The translations under genes were made by a program, and so were the position numbers. Positions 34,676-44,357 of a DNA stretch of 64,000 nucleotides are shown one piece after another; the first letter of the stretch is position 1; each line of letters opens with the position of its first letter. The stretch comes from Natrinema sp. CBA1119 (lineage in GTDB: Archaea > Halobacteriota > Halobacteria > Halobacteriales > Natrialbaceae). The notes beneath the pieces were generated by a model. That model was not told the origin of the DNA. It made no database searches and saw only the letters and a list, made by a program, of their open reading frames with translations. The stretch covers positions 3,162,001 through 3,226,000 of the forward strand of contig NZ_PDBS01000001.1 in NCBI RefSeq assembly GCF_002572525.1, read 5' to 3'.

Positions 34676-34962
34676 TCGATCACCTCGCCGTCGGTGACGA
34701 ACTTGGCGACGGCGACGGTCGCGATGAAGCCGATAATCGCGAGCACGAGGCTCACGGTGATGAACAGGCCCCGGTCGGTCAGCAGTGCGAACAGGACGGC
34801 GATCGCGACGACATTCGTCGCGATGGCGTCGAGCGCGACGACGCGGTCCGGGTTCGTCGGTCCCCGAATGACGCGATACCCACAGAGGACACAGAGCCCG
34901 CTGACGAGGATCAGCGCGCCGCGAATCGCGGTCTCGAGGACGGCCGGGGTCGCCTCAGTCAT
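34672..34962 (-). CDS. mnhF: Mrp antiporter subunit F
   Basis: A 96-residue, three-helix subunit with the signature GYRVIRGPTNPDRVVALDAIATN. The start at 34962 (MTEATPAVLETAIRG) is preferred to 35172, because that extension reads as a shadow of mnhE. It overlaps mnhE by 8 nt at its start and mnhG by 4 nt at its stop. Confidence 0.94.
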   Translation of the reverse strand: MTEATPAVLETAIRGALILVSGLCVLCGYRVIRGPTNPDRVVALDAIATNVVAIAVLFALLTDRGLFITVSLVLAIIGFIATVAVAKFVTDGEVIE

Positions 34963-35560
34963 CGTCGATACCTCCGCTTTGGGTGTCCGCGGTACTGTCT
35001 CTTTCCCCGCCCGAGACGACGATGTCCGGCGGCGGATCGGACGGCGACGCGTCTTCGTCGAACAGCTCGAGAGCGTAGTCCTCCCAGGTTCGAATCGGTT
35101 CGGCGATTGCTTCGGGATCGCGGCCGTTGACGCCGTGAACGTAGAGAGAATTCGTCTCGTCGTCGTAGTCAAGTGTCACCGTTCCGGGCGTGATCGTGAT
35201 ACTGTTGGCGATGACGGTGATCGCGATATCGGACTCGACCCGGAGCGGCACCAGAATCACCTCGGGCTCGATCGGCATGCCCGGCGAGAGCACCCGGTAG
35301 GCGACGTCGAGGTTCGCCCGCAGGAGTTCCCAGGTGAACGCGCCGAGATAGAGCCCGGCGTAGGGAAGCACCCGGATGCCGCGTCCGAGGTCGACGTGCT
35401 TCCCGTACAGCCGTCTGAAGACGAACGCGACGGGAAGTCCGACGATCAGTCCCGCGAGGAAACCCCGGAGGAGCGAGACGGGCGTGAGTGCCTGTCCGAC
35501 GACGAACACCCACAGAATCGCGAAGACGACGCCGGCCGCTGGCCAAGTGCGGACTCGCAT
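34955..35560 (-). CDS. mnhE: Mrp antiporter subunit E
   Basis: A 201-residue subunit. Two or three N-terminal helices are followed by the MnhE domain (ANLDVAYRVLSPGMPIEPEVILVPLR, NSITITPGTVTLDYDD). The C-terminus is an acidic tail (SGGERDSTADTQSGGIDDD), longer than in bacterial homologues. The start shares one nucleotide with the mnhD stop (TGATG). Confidence 0.94.
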   Translation of the reverse strand: MRVRTWPAAGVVFAILWVFVVGQALTPVSLLRGFLAGLIVGLPVAFVFRRLYGKHVDLGRGIRVLPYAGLYLGAFTWELLRANLDVAYRVLSPGMPIEPEVILVPLRVESDIAITVIANSITITPGTVTLDYDDETNSLYVHGVNGRDPEAIAEPIRTWEDYALELFDEDASPSDPPPDIVVSGGERDSTADTQSGGIDDD

Positions 35561-37215
35561 CAGTGGTCACCTCCGCCGCCGCTGCTCGAGTCGGTCAGTT
35601 CGCTCGCGTTCTGGGGATCGACGGCATCGACGTATCCCTCGGTGTCGAGCGCGGCCTCCGCGGCGGCTTCCGCGAACTCGTAGACCGGCTCGAAGCCGAC
35701 GCCGACCGCGACGATGGTCGCCGCGAGTACCACGAGGACGGCCACCTGGACGGAATCGATCGTCGCCGCTTCCACGGCCGGCGTCTGCGCGCCCCAGAAG
35801 CTCTGATTCCACATTCGGGTGGCGTAGGCGATAGTCAGTAGCGACCCGACGAGCAGGAGAACGATCACGGGGCCGGCCCTCGCTCGAGCCGCGGCATCGA
35901 AGACGAGGAACTTGCCAAAGAAGCCCGAGAGCGGCGGAATGCCGACGAGGGCGAGTGAGCCGACGAACACCGAGATCGCCAGCGGCGGCGAGCGACTCGC
36001 CAGCCCGCCGAGATCGGCGAACCGACTCGTTCTCGTCGCCGACTTGACCGTCCCGACGGCGAGGAAGAGGAGCCCCTTCGCCAGCGTGTGATTCAGCGCG
36101 TACACCAGCGCGGCGATGATGGCGAACTTCCGCAGGCCCGGAGCCGTCGCCGTCGCCGCGATCGCGACGGGGATCGCGATGAACCCGACCTGGCCGATGC
36201 TCGAGTAGGCGAAGACGCCCTCCAGCGAGTCGCGGCCCACGGCTCCGATGCCGCCGAGGAGGATGCTCGCGCCGGCCATGAGGAACAGGGCCGCGCCGAC
36301 GAACGGCAGCGGCGAGTCGCCCGCGATGGCGACGTCCACCAGCGGGAGCGGGAGGTCGACGGCGACCTCCGCACCGGCGAACACGGTAAAGGAGAGGCGG
36401 ATGATGGCGTAGATCCCGACCTTTTTGGTCGCGCCGGCCAGCAGCGCGGTGATCTGGGGCGGTGCGGCCCGGTAGGCCGTCGGGATCCAGAACTGGAAGG
36501 GGACGAGGCCGGCCTTGATCGCGAACACGGACAGGAGCAAGCCGAGCAGGCCGACGACCGGCACGGGCTCGAGGCCGTAGGCCGCCGGCTCGGCGAGGCG
36601 CTGAGCGAGATCGGCCATGTTGAGCGTTCCCGTCGTCGCGTAGACGCCGCCGACGCCCAGCAGGAAGATCGCGCTGGCCAGCAGATTGAGCGAGACGTAC
36701 CAGAACGCGGCGCGGGTGTGCTGGGGGCCGCCGCTGTAGGCGACGAAGACGTAACTGGCCATCAGCATGACCTCGAACCAGACGAAGAGGTTGAACAGGT
36801 CGCCGGTGAGGAAGGCCCCGGTGACGCCCAGCGCGAGGAAGTGAAAGAGCGGGAAGTAGTAGCTTCGTTCCTCGCGGCCGGGCAGGTGTCGGGTCGAGAA
36901 GACCAGCGATGCGACGCCGAGGATCGCGACCATCGTCAGCATGAACGCCGAGAGGCCGTCGGCGACGAGCGTGATGCCGAACGGCGCCGGCCAGTCGCCG
37001 ACCTGGTAGGTCGCGATTCCCGGCGCGTCCGGCGCGAGGACGATATACCAGTCGATCGCGGCGACCGCGATCGCGTAGCCCGCCCCGCCGGCGAGGCTGA
37101 CGGCCGCTCGAACCCGCGGGCGACGGCCGAGCAACAGCGTCCCGACGGCCGCGACGAGCACGACCAGCATCGGCGCGATCACGAGCGTGTCCGTCCCGAT
37201 GGGTGCCGTCGTCAT
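35560..37215 (-). CDS. mnhD: Mrp antiporter subunit D
   Basis: A 551-residue, about 14-helix proton-conducting subunit of the Complex I NuoN/NuoM superfamily. Conserved stretches seen are FEVMLMASYVFVAYSG (with the functional Glu), PFQFWIPTAYRAAPPQITALLAGATKKVGIYA, and ALNHTLAKGLLFLAVG with its buried Lys. It overlaps mnhC by 4 nt. Confidence 0.95.
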   Translation of the reverse strand: MTTAPIGTDTLVIAPMLVVLVAAVGTLLLGRRPRVRAAVSLAGGAGYAIAVAAIDWYIVLAPDAPGIATYQVGDWPAPFGITLVADGLSAFMLTMVAILGVASLVFSTRHLPGREERSYYFPLFHFLALGVTGAFLTGDLFNLFVWFEVMLMASYVFVAYSGGPQHTRAAFWYVSLNLLASAIFLLGVGGVYATTGTLNMADLAQRLAEPAAYGLEPVPVVGLLGLLLSVFAIKAGLVPFQFWIPTAYRAAPPQITALLAGATKKVGIYAIIRLSFTVFAGAEVAVDLPLPLVDVAIAGDSPLPFVGAALFLMAGASILLGGIGAVGRDSLEGVFAYSSIGQVGFIAIPVAIAATATAPGLRKFAIIAALVYALNHTLAKGLLFLAVGTVKSATRTSRFADLGGLASRSPPLAISVFVGSLALVGIPPLSGFFGKFLVFDAAARARAGPVIVLLLVGSLLTIAYATRMWNQSFWGAQTPAVEAATIDSVQVAVLVVLAATIVAVGVGFEPVYEFAEAAAEAALDTEGYVDAVDPQNASELTDSSSGGGGDH

Positions 37216-37565
37216 TCTCGATCACCCAGCTCCGTGACGTCCAGCGTGTCGTGTTCCTCGTACACCCGATACGACAGGACGAGCGCGAACGCGGTCATCC
37301 CGAACCCGATGACGATGGCGGTCAACACGAGCGCCTGGACCAGCGGGTCGGCCGTCTGCGGGACGTGTTCGCCGTGGCCGGCGAGGATCGGCACCGAGTC
37401 GGCGGTCGCCGGCGCGATCCCGCCCATCGAGAGCAGGTAGAGGTTCGCGGCCTGGCTGATGATCGCGAGTCCCCAGACGACTCTGATCAGATCCCGCCGC
37501 AGGAGCAGGAAGGTCCCGATGGCGAACAGCGCGCCGATCGTCGCCGCGAGGACGACCGCCGTCAT
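37212..37565 (-). CDS. mnhC: Mrp antiporter subunit C
   Basis: A 117-residue, three-helix subunit related to NuoK. It shows GTFLLLRRDLIRVVWGLAIISQAANLYLLSMG and DPLVQALVLTAIVIGFGMTAFALVL, the family pattern with paired charged residues. The start at 37565 (MTAVVLAATIG) overlaps the mnhB stop by 4 nt; the longer frame to 38036 is an mnhB shadow. Confidence 0.95.
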   Translation of the reverse strand: MTAVVLAATIGALFAIGTFLLLRRDLIRVVWGLAIISQAANLYLLSMGGIAPATADSVPILAGHGEHVPQTADPLVQALVLTAIVIGFGMTAFALVLSYRVYEEHDTLDVTELGDRE

Positions 37566-38026
37566 TCCGCACCCACCACCGAGAGGATCGTGAGCAGTCC
37601 ACCGACGACCACGCAGTAGACGCCGAAGTCGAACGCCAGCGCGCTCGAGATCCCGAGGTAACCGTAGATCGGGATTCCCTCGAGCGACTCGTAGGTCTGG
37701 GTGAGGAACGGCCGGCCGAACAGCAGCGGCGCGAGGCCGCTGGCGACCGCGATCGCGAAGCCGTACGCGAAGAGGCGGCGATACGCCAGCACGACGCGAT
37801 CGCGCGAGGGTTCCTTGCCGGGATCGACGTCGCGGCCGAGGATGCCTCGCTCGAGGAAGTCCAGCCCGAAGGCCATGTAGACGATCGCGAAGGCCGTCAC
37901 CGTGAGGACGCCGCCGATGAAGCCGCCGCCGGGGAGGTTGTGCCCCTCGAAGAACAGCGAAATCGCGACGACTAGGATGATCGGCACGATCGCTCGAGCG
38001 GTCGTCCGCATGATGACCGTCGTCAT
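37562..38026 (-). CDS. mnhB: Mrp antiporter subunit B
   Basis: A 154-residue, four-helix MnhB-domain protein: ISLFFEGHNLPGGGFIGGVLTVTAFAIVYMAFG is the family signature (with the HNxPGGGF motif). It continues YGYLGISSALAFDFGVYCVVVGGLLTIL. It overlaps mnhA by 4 nt and mnhC by 4 nt. Confidence 0.95.
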   Translation of the reverse strand: MTTVIMRTTARAIVPIILVVAISLFFEGHNLPGGGFIGGVLTVTAFAIVYMAFGLDFLERGILGRDVDPGKEPSRDRVVLAYRRLFAYGFAIAVASGLAPLLFGRPFLTQTYESLEGIPIYGYLGISSALAFDFGVYCVVVGGLLTILSVVGAE

Positions 38027-40497
38027 TCGTCTGCACCTCCGGACGTTCCGCCGTCGCTGCGGGTTCCGGTCCGTTCGTCGTCCGTCAGTTCGCCGTCGGG
38101 TAATTCGCCGTCGGCCGGCATATCAGTGAGTTCGTCGCCGTCCCCGCGGCCGCGCATGACGATCAGCGTCAGGATCGAAATCGCGGCGAGCGCGACCACG
38201 GCGAGCTCGCCGAGGGTGTCGAAGCCGCGGAAGTCGACGAGGGTCACGTTGACGATGTTGGTACCGCCGCCCTCGGGGACGGCCTGTTCGGCGTAATAGC
38301 GGGCGATATCGCTCGGGCCGTCCGGACGCGCGCCGGTCGTGACGAGCACCGTGACGAACGCGGTCGCGCCGACGGCGACCGAGAGGACGGCGTCGCGGAC
38401 GACGGTCCCGACGTTCCCGATTCCGATCTCGTAGGACTCGGGGATCTCCTCGATCACGAGCAGGAAGATCACGAGCACGAGCGTCTCGACGACGAGCTGG
38501 GTCAGCGCGAGGTCGGGCGCGCTTGCAAGGATGTAGAAGATGGCGATCATGAACCCGAGAATCGAGAGGGTGAGGACGCCAGCGATGTGCGAGTCCGAGC
38601 GCGCGACCGCGACCGCGCCGATCACCGCGACGAGCAACACGAGCGCGATGGGGACGGTGGCCTCGAGGCCGAACTCGGTCGGTGCGATGGCCCCGGCCGC
38701 GACGAACCCGGTGAGGGCCAGCGCGCAGGTCGCGCCCAGCGTCCACGACGCGTAGGTCCGGAGGTGGCCGTCGTGGACGTACTCGGCGAACGACCGGCCC
38801 TCGTCGGAGAGCCCCTCGACGATTACGTCGTACCACCAGTTCGGGCGGATCGGCGGTGTCGACCCCACGACTCCGCGAACGCCGTCGTGGACGCGTCCGT
38901 AGAACGGGTACGCGATGAAGCCGACGCCGATCGTGACGGCGCTCATCCCCACCGGCGTCGAGTACGCCGTCGGGAGTCCGACGTGCATCTCCTGGGAATC
39001 GACCGCCGTCGCCTCGAGGCCGGACTGGACGATGGCGTCCACGGCGATCTGGGGGTCGACGCTGACGACCGCGGCGAGCAGTGCCAACACGGCGGGTGGA
39101 ACGAGCAGGGTGACGGGCGGTCGGTGAACGTGGCCCAGCGCCTCGGGTCGCTCGCCGAAGAAGAGCGAGAGGAATCGCAGCGAGTAGAGCACGGTGAAAA
39201 TGCTGCCGAAGACGGCGACGGCCGGATAGAGCACGCCCAGTAGCCCGATATCGTGGTGGTGGCTCGCCTCGACGGCGGCCTCGAAGAGCAGTTCCTTCGA
39301 GTAGAAGCCGTTGAACGGCGGGATGCCGGCCATGCTGAGCGCGACGACCGTGGTGATCACCGCCGTTACCGGGAGATCGTGGCGAAGCCCGCCGAGCTTG
39401 TCGATCTCTCGAGTCCCGGCCTCGTGGGCGACGATACCGGCGACGAGGAAGAGTGCGGCCTTGAACAGCGCATGATTGAGTAGGTGAAAGACGCCGGTCT
39501 CAGCGCCGTAAACGGAGGTGAAGCCGAAACCGGCGACCATCAGTCCGAGATGGCTCGCCGTCGAGTAGGCGAGCAGTTCCTTGATGTCCGTCGACGCGAC
39601 GGCCATGATCGCACAGACGGTCATCGTCGTCAGGCCGAGCGTCGCGAACAGGAAGAGCCACTCGGGGCCGACGAGCATCGGACGGACGCGGCCGATGAAG
39701 TAGACGCCGACCTTGACCATCGTCGCGGAGTGGAGGAAGGCCGAGACGGGCGTGGGTGCCGCCATTGCATTGGGCAACCAGAAATGCAGCGGGACCTGCG
39801 CGGACTTGGTCCCCGCGCCGATCGCGAGCAATCCCAACACCGGCAGGAACAGCCCGCGCTCTCGCAGCGCCGCCGCCATCGCGTCGGGCTCCTCGAGCAT
39901 TGCGGCGAGATTGAACGCGGCACCGGGACCGAGCACGTCGCCGGCGACGATCGAGAGCAAGAGGAGCCCGACGAGCAAGAAGAGGCCGCCGCCGACGGTA
40001 ATGAACATGGCCATCCGGGCGGCGTACTGCGAGGAGTCGTCGGCGGTGTAGTAGCCGATCAGGACGAACGACGCGAGGCTGGTGAGTTCCCAGAAGAGGA
40101 AGATTGCGACCAGGTCAGCGGCGAGCGCGACGCCGACGATCGATCCCATGAAGGCGAGCAGGGCGGCGTAGTATCTGACGAGGCCGGACTCTCCGTGCAT
40201 GTACGCCGGCGAGTAGGTGAAGATGAGCGCGCCAATCCCACACGCCAGGAGCGCGAACAGCAACGCCCAGCCGTCCACGTAGAACCGGAGCGCGATATTG
40301 AGAGACGGGATCCACTTGAGGGAGACGCTGCCCTCGCTCCCGTACTGTGTGGCCAGCAGGCCGAACGATGACAGCGCGACGACCGTCCCCGCGAACCCGG
40401 TCCCCTCGCTGAGAACGCGAAAGACCAGCGGCGTCAGTGCTGCGGCGACGAACGGCAGCGCGACCGCGGCGACGACCATCGCCAGGTCGGGAGACAT
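38023..40497 (-). CDS. mnhA: Mrp antiporter subunit A (large)
   Basis: An 824-residue, about 21-helix subunit. The N-terminal two-thirds is a NuoL-like proton channel (FWELTSLASFVLIGYYT with the key Glu, LPNAMAAPTPVSAFLHSATMVKVGVYFIGR, LLNHALFKAALFLVAG). The C-terminal third has the NuoJ-like SAPDLALTQLVVETLVLVIFLLVI segment and an MbhE-like helix (GELAVVALAAISILTLIVMRG). It is the first gene of the operon. The seven-subunit complex exchanges Na+ for H+ and supports pH and sodium homeostasis. A TATA-like box lies 31-37 nt upstream. Confidence 0.96.
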   Translation of the reverse strand: MSPDLAMVVAAVALPFVAAALTPLVFRVLSEGTGFAGTVVALSSFGLLATQYGSEGSVSLKWIPSLNIALRFYVDGWALLFALLACGIGALIFTYSPAYMHGESGLVRYYAALLAFMGSIVGVALAADLVAIFLFWELTSLASFVLIGYYTADDSSQYAARMAMFITVGGGLFLLVGLLLLSIVAGDVLGPGAAFNLAAMLEEPDAMAAALRERGLFLPVLGLLAIGAGTKSAQVPLHFWLPNAMAAPTPVSAFLHSATMVKVGVYFIGRVRPMLVGPEWLFLFATLGLTTMTVCAIMAVASTDIKELLAYSTASHLGLMVAGFGFTSVYGAETGVFHLLNHALFKAALFLVAGIVAHEAGTREIDKLGGLRHDLPVTAVITTVVALSMAGIPPFNGFYSKELLFEAAVEASHHHDIGLLGVLYPAVAVFGSIFTVLYSLRFLSLFFGERPEALGHVHRPPVTLLVPPAVLALLAAVVSVDPQIAVDAIVQSGLEATAVDSQEMHVGLPTAYSTPVGMSAVTIGVGFIAYPFYGRVHDGVRGVVGSTPPIRPNWWYDVIVEGLSDEGRSFAEYVHDGHLRTYASWTLGATCALALTGFVAAGAIAPTEFGLEATVPIALVLLVAVIGAVAVARSDSHIAGVLTLSILGFMIAIFYILASAPDLALTQLVVETLVLVIFLLVIEEIPESYEIGIGNVGTVVRDAVLSVAVGATAFVTVLVTTGARPDGPSDIARYYAEQAVPEGGGTNIVNVTLVDFRGFDTLGELAVVALAAISILTLIVMRGRGDGDELTDMPADGELPDGELTDDERTGTRSDGGTSGGADE

Positions 40498-40527
40498 TCA
40501 GTACGCCGAGGATAGGGCGAGACCGCC

Positions 40528-40534
40528 CTTAAAC
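40528..40534 (-). promoter_or_regulatory. TATA box candidate for the Mrp operon
   Basis: On the minus strand this is GTTTAAG, 31-37 nt upstream of mnhA. The intergenic region of about 170 bp is shared with the divergent elp3. Confidence 0.5.
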
Positions 40535-40670
40535 GGTTACCTTTCGGTCGGCGGACCGGTTGCGGGAATCGCTGTGGGGCAGTGGGCGACGCTCACTCAG
40601 ACGCCGATCCGGCCGTTTCCGATCGGCGAGTCCGACACGCTTATTCGCGAACGGCGACGAATCACGTGTA

Positions 40671-42332
40671 GTGAGTACCGAGACGCCAGAACCGACCGAA
40701 ACCGAAGCGTTCGAGCGGGTCTGTAAGACGCTCGTCGAGCGGATCCTCGCCGGCGACGTCGAGCGCGACGAGGTCGAGAAGGCCAAACTCGAGGCCTGTT
40801 CGGAGCACTCGGCACCCAAGGTGCCCAAGAATTCCGAACTGCTGGACTACGCGCCCGAGGAGCACCGCGAGGACCTGGAACCCGTGCTCCAGCGCAAGCC
40901 GGTCCGGACGGCGTCGGGCGTCTCGCCGGTCGCGATCATGACTTCGCCCGAGCGGTGTCCCCACGGCAAGTGTCTCTACTGTCCCGGCGGCCCCGACTCC
41001 GAGTTCTCGTCGTCACAGAGCTACACGGGCGAGGAGCCCGCCGCCGCCCGCGGGGTGCAAAACGACTACGACCCCTACGGGCAGGTGACGCTGCGACTCG
41101 AGCAACTGCGCCAGATCGGCCACCCCGTCGACAAGGTCGAACTAATCTTGATGGGCGGGACGATGACCGCCCGCAGCCACGACTACCAGGAGTGGTTCGT
41201 CAAGCGTGCGCTCGAGGCGATGAACGATTACGACGTCGACAAGGAGCCCGAACCGGCACAAGGGGTTAGCTTCGCCGAGGATCCCGACGAACACGAGTGG
41301 CAGTACCTCGAGGACGTCATCGCGGAAAACGAGACCGCGGACATCCGCAACATCGGGACGACGTTCGAGACGAAGCCCGACTGGTGCGATCCCGAGCAGA
41401 TCGATCGAATGCTCGATCTCGGCGGAACGAAAGTCGAGGTCGGCGTCCAGACGACCTACGAGCGGATCAACAGGGATATGCACCGCGGCCACGGCGCACA
41501 GGCGTCGATCGACGCCAACCGGCGACTGCGGGACTCGGCGTTCAAGGTCGGCTTCCATATGATGCCAGGCCAGCCCGGAATGTCGAAAGAGATGTGTCTC
41601 GAGGACTTCCGGCGGCTCTTCGACCAGGAGCAGTGGAAGCCCGATTACCTGAAGATCTATCCGACCCTCGTGGTGCGGGGCACCGCGACCTACGACTGGT
41701 GGCATAAAGACGAGTACGAGCCCCTGGGGAACGACGAGGCCGCGGATCTGATCGCGGAGATCAAGGACATGATCCCCCGATACACCCGGCTCCAGCGCGT
41801 TCAGCGAGATATTCCGGCGGACTTCATCGACGCCGGCGTCTGGAAGTCCAACCTTCGACAGCTCGCTCGCAAGCGGATGGACGAACACGGCTGGGAGTGT
41901 GAGTGTATCCGCTGTCGCGAGGCCGGAATGCACGACGACGAGCCGGACGACATCGAACTCGACGTGATGAGCTACGAGGCCTGTGGCGGTACCGAGCACT
42001 TCATTTCCTTCGAGGACTTCGAGAAGGACCTCCTCGTCGGCTTCTGTCGGCTCCGGTTCCCGAATACGCCGGTCCGGCCCGAACTCGAGAACACGGCGCT
42101 GATCCGCGAACTCCACGTCTACGGCTCGGAAGTGACGATGGGAAGCGAGAGCGAGACGGACCAGCACCAGCATCGGGGCTACGGCCGCCGTCTGATGGAC
42201 CGCGCCGAGGAACTCGCCGCCGATGCCGGCTACGACAAGCTGAGCGTCATCTCCGGTATCGGCGCTCGAGAGTACTATCGGAACAAGCTCGGCTACCATC
42301 AGGACGGTCCATACGTCAGCAAACGCATCTGA
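40671..42332 (+). CDS. elp3: tRNA uridine-34 carboxymethylation enzyme Elp3
   Basis: A 553-residue radical SAM/acetyltransferase. The radical SAM cluster motif is CPHGKCLYC (Cys-x4-Cys-x2-Cys), followed by GGTMTARSHDYQEWF. The C-terminal GNAT domain has HRGYGRRLMDRAEELA. It makes the 5-carboxymethyl modification on wobble uridine. Translation starts at GTG 40671 (VSTETPEPTETEAFE), the codon after a TTATTC box at about 30 nt. The ATG-less frame upstream to 40560 lacks similarity. It diverges from the Mrp operon. Confidence 0.95.
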   Translation: MSTETPEPTETEAFERVCKTLVERILAGDVERDEVEKAKLEACSEHSAPKVPKNSELLDYAPEEHREDLEPVLQRKPVRTASGVSPVAIMTSPERCPHGKCLYCPGGPDSEFSSSQSYTGEEPAAARGVQNDYDPYGQVTLRLEQLRQIGHPVDKVELILMGGTMTARSHDYQEWFVKRALEAMNDYDVDKEPEPAQGVSFAEDPDEHEWQYLEDVIAENETADIRNIGTTFETKPDWCDPEQIDRMLDLGGTKVEVGVQTTYERINRDMHRGHGAQASIDANRRLRDSAFKVGFHMMPGQPGMSKEMCLEDFRRLFDQEQWKPDYLKIYPTLVVRGTATYDWWHKDEYEPLGNDEAADLIAEIKDMIPRYTRLQRVQRDIPADFIDAGVWKSNLRQLARKRMDEHGWECECIRCREAGMHDDEPDDIELDVMSYEACGGTEHFISFEDFEKDLLVGFCRLRFPNTPVRPELENTALIRELHVYGSEVTMGSESETDQHQHRGYGRRLMDRAEELAADAGYDKLSVISGIGAREYYRNKLGYHQDGPYVSKRI

Positions 42333-42743
42333 TTCCCGCTCGCGCCGCCCCTATTATTCCCACTCCACGATAGATAATTTTATAGCGGTGGAGAATGTAG
42401 TACCGCCTGCCGACACCTGTCGGCACCGTTGTCGACTCCCCACTCCGACAGCGGCACACCGCAATCGCCGCTCGCTCGAGCGCGCTGAACCCCACCACGT
42501 CGCTCGTCCCCCTGGAGCGACCGCGACGGCGCGCTCGTCGCCCGTCCCGTTCGCCGCGTTCGATCGGTTCGAATGCGTTTCAACCATCTTGCACCTGTCG
42601 TTCGGCATAACCGTCATCAGTGCCTCAGGTGATGTCAACGACCGGCCGGCCGATTTCGGTACCCGCTATAGAATTCCGAAGACGTCTCGGAACGGTGACG
42701 ACGGATCGATATCGATCGTGCCGGCAAATGAGAAACGGTCGAT
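42333..42743. other. Intergenic region, elp3 to the ZIP transporter
   Basis: 411 bp between convergent genes. ATAATTTTATAG (42373-42384) looks like a promoter; a 145-codon plus-strand ORF (42388-42822) and a 78-94-codon minus-strand ORF (42354-42638) do not resemble real proteins. Nothing else is supported. Confidence 0.35.
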
Positions 42744-43580
42744 TCAAACGGCGAGGATGGTATCAACGACCAGCATGACCGAGAACCCGAGCACGAACGC
42801 CGCCGTCGCGGTGTCCGCGTAGCCGTGGCCGTGACTCGAGGGGATGAGTTCTCGGAAGACGACGGCGATCATCGCGCCCGCGGCGAAGCCGGCGGCGATG
42901 GGGAAGAGGCCGGAGACGACCGCGACCAGCGAGAAGCCGATGGCCGCGGCGATCGGTTCCGGCACGCCGCCCGAGATCGTCGTGTAGAGAAGCGTTCGCG
43001 GTGCCGAGACCCCGGCTCTGACCGCGGGGACGGCCATCGCGAACCCGTCGGGGACGTTCTGGACGGCGATCGCCGTCGCAATGGCGACCCCGAGTGCCGT
43101 TTCACCGCTGGCGAACGCGATCCCGACCGCCAGCCCTTCGGGAACGTTATGAATGGTGACGGCCCCGCCGACCAGCGCGGCCCGACGCAGGTCGTCGCCG
43201 TCCCCATCGCGGACGGGGACATCGTCGGATTGGGCCTCGTCCGACGGCAGTTCGCCCGCAGGATCGCGCATCGCCGACCTGCCTTCAACCTGCTCGCCGC
43301 GGAACAGGAGATGCAGGTGCGGGACGATGGCGTTGACCGCGAGCAAGAACCCGCCGCCCGCCAGGATTCCGGCGACGACCTCGAGTGGCGAGCCGAGTTC
43401 GAGTCCGGGGAGAACGAGTGCGAAGACGGCAGCGCCGACCATGATACCGGCGGCGAGGCCGAGCGAGCCGTCGTAGACGCGGTGACTGATCCGGTCGGTG
43501 AGTAGGAGCGGAAGCGCACCGATTCCGGTCGTACAGCCCGCAATCGTGGCGACGAGGACTACCTCACCGAGCGGTGACAT
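42744..43580 (-). CDS. ZIP family metal transporter
   Basis: A 278-residue, about eight-helix transporter of the ZIP family, which imports Zn2+ or related divalent metals. The helix-4 and helix-5 motifs are HNVPEGLAVGIAFASGE and QNVPDGFAMAVPAVRAG (the first with His and Glu, the second with Asn and Asp), and a late FRELIPSSHGHG supplies further ligands. A cytoplasmic loop rich in Asp and Glu (about residues 100-130) could bind metal. The start at 43580 (MSPLGEVVLVATIAG) is preferred to 43631. Confidence 0.92.
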   Translation of the reverse strand: MSPLGEVVLVATIAGCTTGIGALPLLLTDRISHRVYDGSLGLAAGIMVGAAVFALVLPGLELGSPLEVVAGILAGGGFLLAVNAIVPHLHLLFRGEQVEGRSAMRDPAGELPSDEAQSDDVPVRDGDGDDLRRAALVGGAVTIHNVPEGLAVGIAFASGETALGVAIATAIAVQNVPDGFAMAVPAVRAGVSAPRTLLYTTISGGVPEPIAAAIGFSLVAVVSGLFPIAAGFAAGAMIAVVFRELIPSSHGHGYADTATAAFVLGFSVMLVVDTILAV

Positions 43581-43712
43581 ACGGGTTCGGTTCGCCGCCT
43601 CCTCGAAAACGTTTGCGATCGGGGGACACACTGCCGCTCGTGACTGGGACGCGGTCGGGCACTTCGCGGTCCCCGATTGCCGTGTACGGTCGGTTGTGGC
43701 GGTCGTGGGTCG

Positions 43713-44357
43713 TCAGTCGATCGTGACCTCGAGTTCGAGCAGGCCGAGGTGGGAGGGTGCGCCGCCGCCGTTCGTGCGGAAGTCCTCGGGCGTCGAGTTG
43801 ACGACGTCGTAGAAATCGGACTGGTCGGTCGGCACGAGGGTACTGCCGTCGTCCCGCTGGAGGAACGCCGGCGCGTCCGTGCCTTCGATCAACTCGCGCT
43901 GTTCCTCCCACTCTTCACCGGCGTAGATGAACGTGCCGAAGGAGAACCGGCCCGCCGCGAGCGCGTCGTGTTTCGACATGAACAGCCCCGCTTCCTCGGC
44001 GTTGAACTCCTCGTCGCTCACCCAGGCGATGGCCGCGATGTCGTCCGCCTGGAGGAGGTAGAAATCCCAGGAGCGTGTCGCGTCGAACACCGCCCAGACG
44101 CTCCGTGGGCCGATGGTGTGGACCTCGACGCTGAACGCCGGGAGGACCCGCGACCCCTCGGGTTCCGGGACGAAGGTGGCGTCGTAGCCCGGCGCGCGGA
44201 TGCCTCGGTCGTGGTAGGCCATCCCGTCCATGTCGATGTCGGCGTCGATCCGATCGATAATCCCCTGGACGGTGGCCCCGCCCTCCGCCTCGAGGTGCTC
44301 GAGGAAGTCGGGAAACCGGGAGACGTCCGTCCACGGGACCTCGTCGCCCGCGCTCAT
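43713..44357 (-). CDS. Conserved haloarchaeal protein, unknown function
   Basis: A 214-residue acidic soluble protein. It contains GIRAPGYDATFVPEPEGSRVLPAFSVEVHTIGPRSVWAVFDATRSWDFYLLQ and a later SKHDALAAGRFSFGTFIYAGEEWE. Trp and Tyr are frequent and the pattern is mixed alpha/beta. No known motif. The start at 44357 (MSAGDEVPWTDVSRFPD) is preferred over 44375. Same strand as the ZIP gene, 132 nt apart. Confidence 0.75.
   Translation of the reverse strand: MSAGDEVPWTDVSRFPDFLEHLEAEGGATVQGIIDRIDADIDMDGMAYHDRGIRAPGYDATFVPEPEGSRVLPAFSVEVHTIGPRSVWAVFDATRSWDFYLLQADDIAAIAWVSDEEFNAEEAGLFMSKHDALAAGRFSFGTFIYAGEEWEEQRELIEGTDAPAFLQRDDGSTLVPTDQSDFYDVVNSTPEDFRTNGGGAPSHLGLLELEVTID

Noticed and set aside
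37566..38036. Upstream extension of mnhC to 38036
   Set aside because: The extra residues are a shadow of mnhB in another frame; the start at 37565 gives the usual subunit length and a 4-nt overlap.
42354..42822. Two overlapping ORFs in the elp3-ZIP gap
   Set aside because: Both lack protein-like composition and any family resemblance; they overlap each other on opposite strands, although a TATA-like box lies near one of them.
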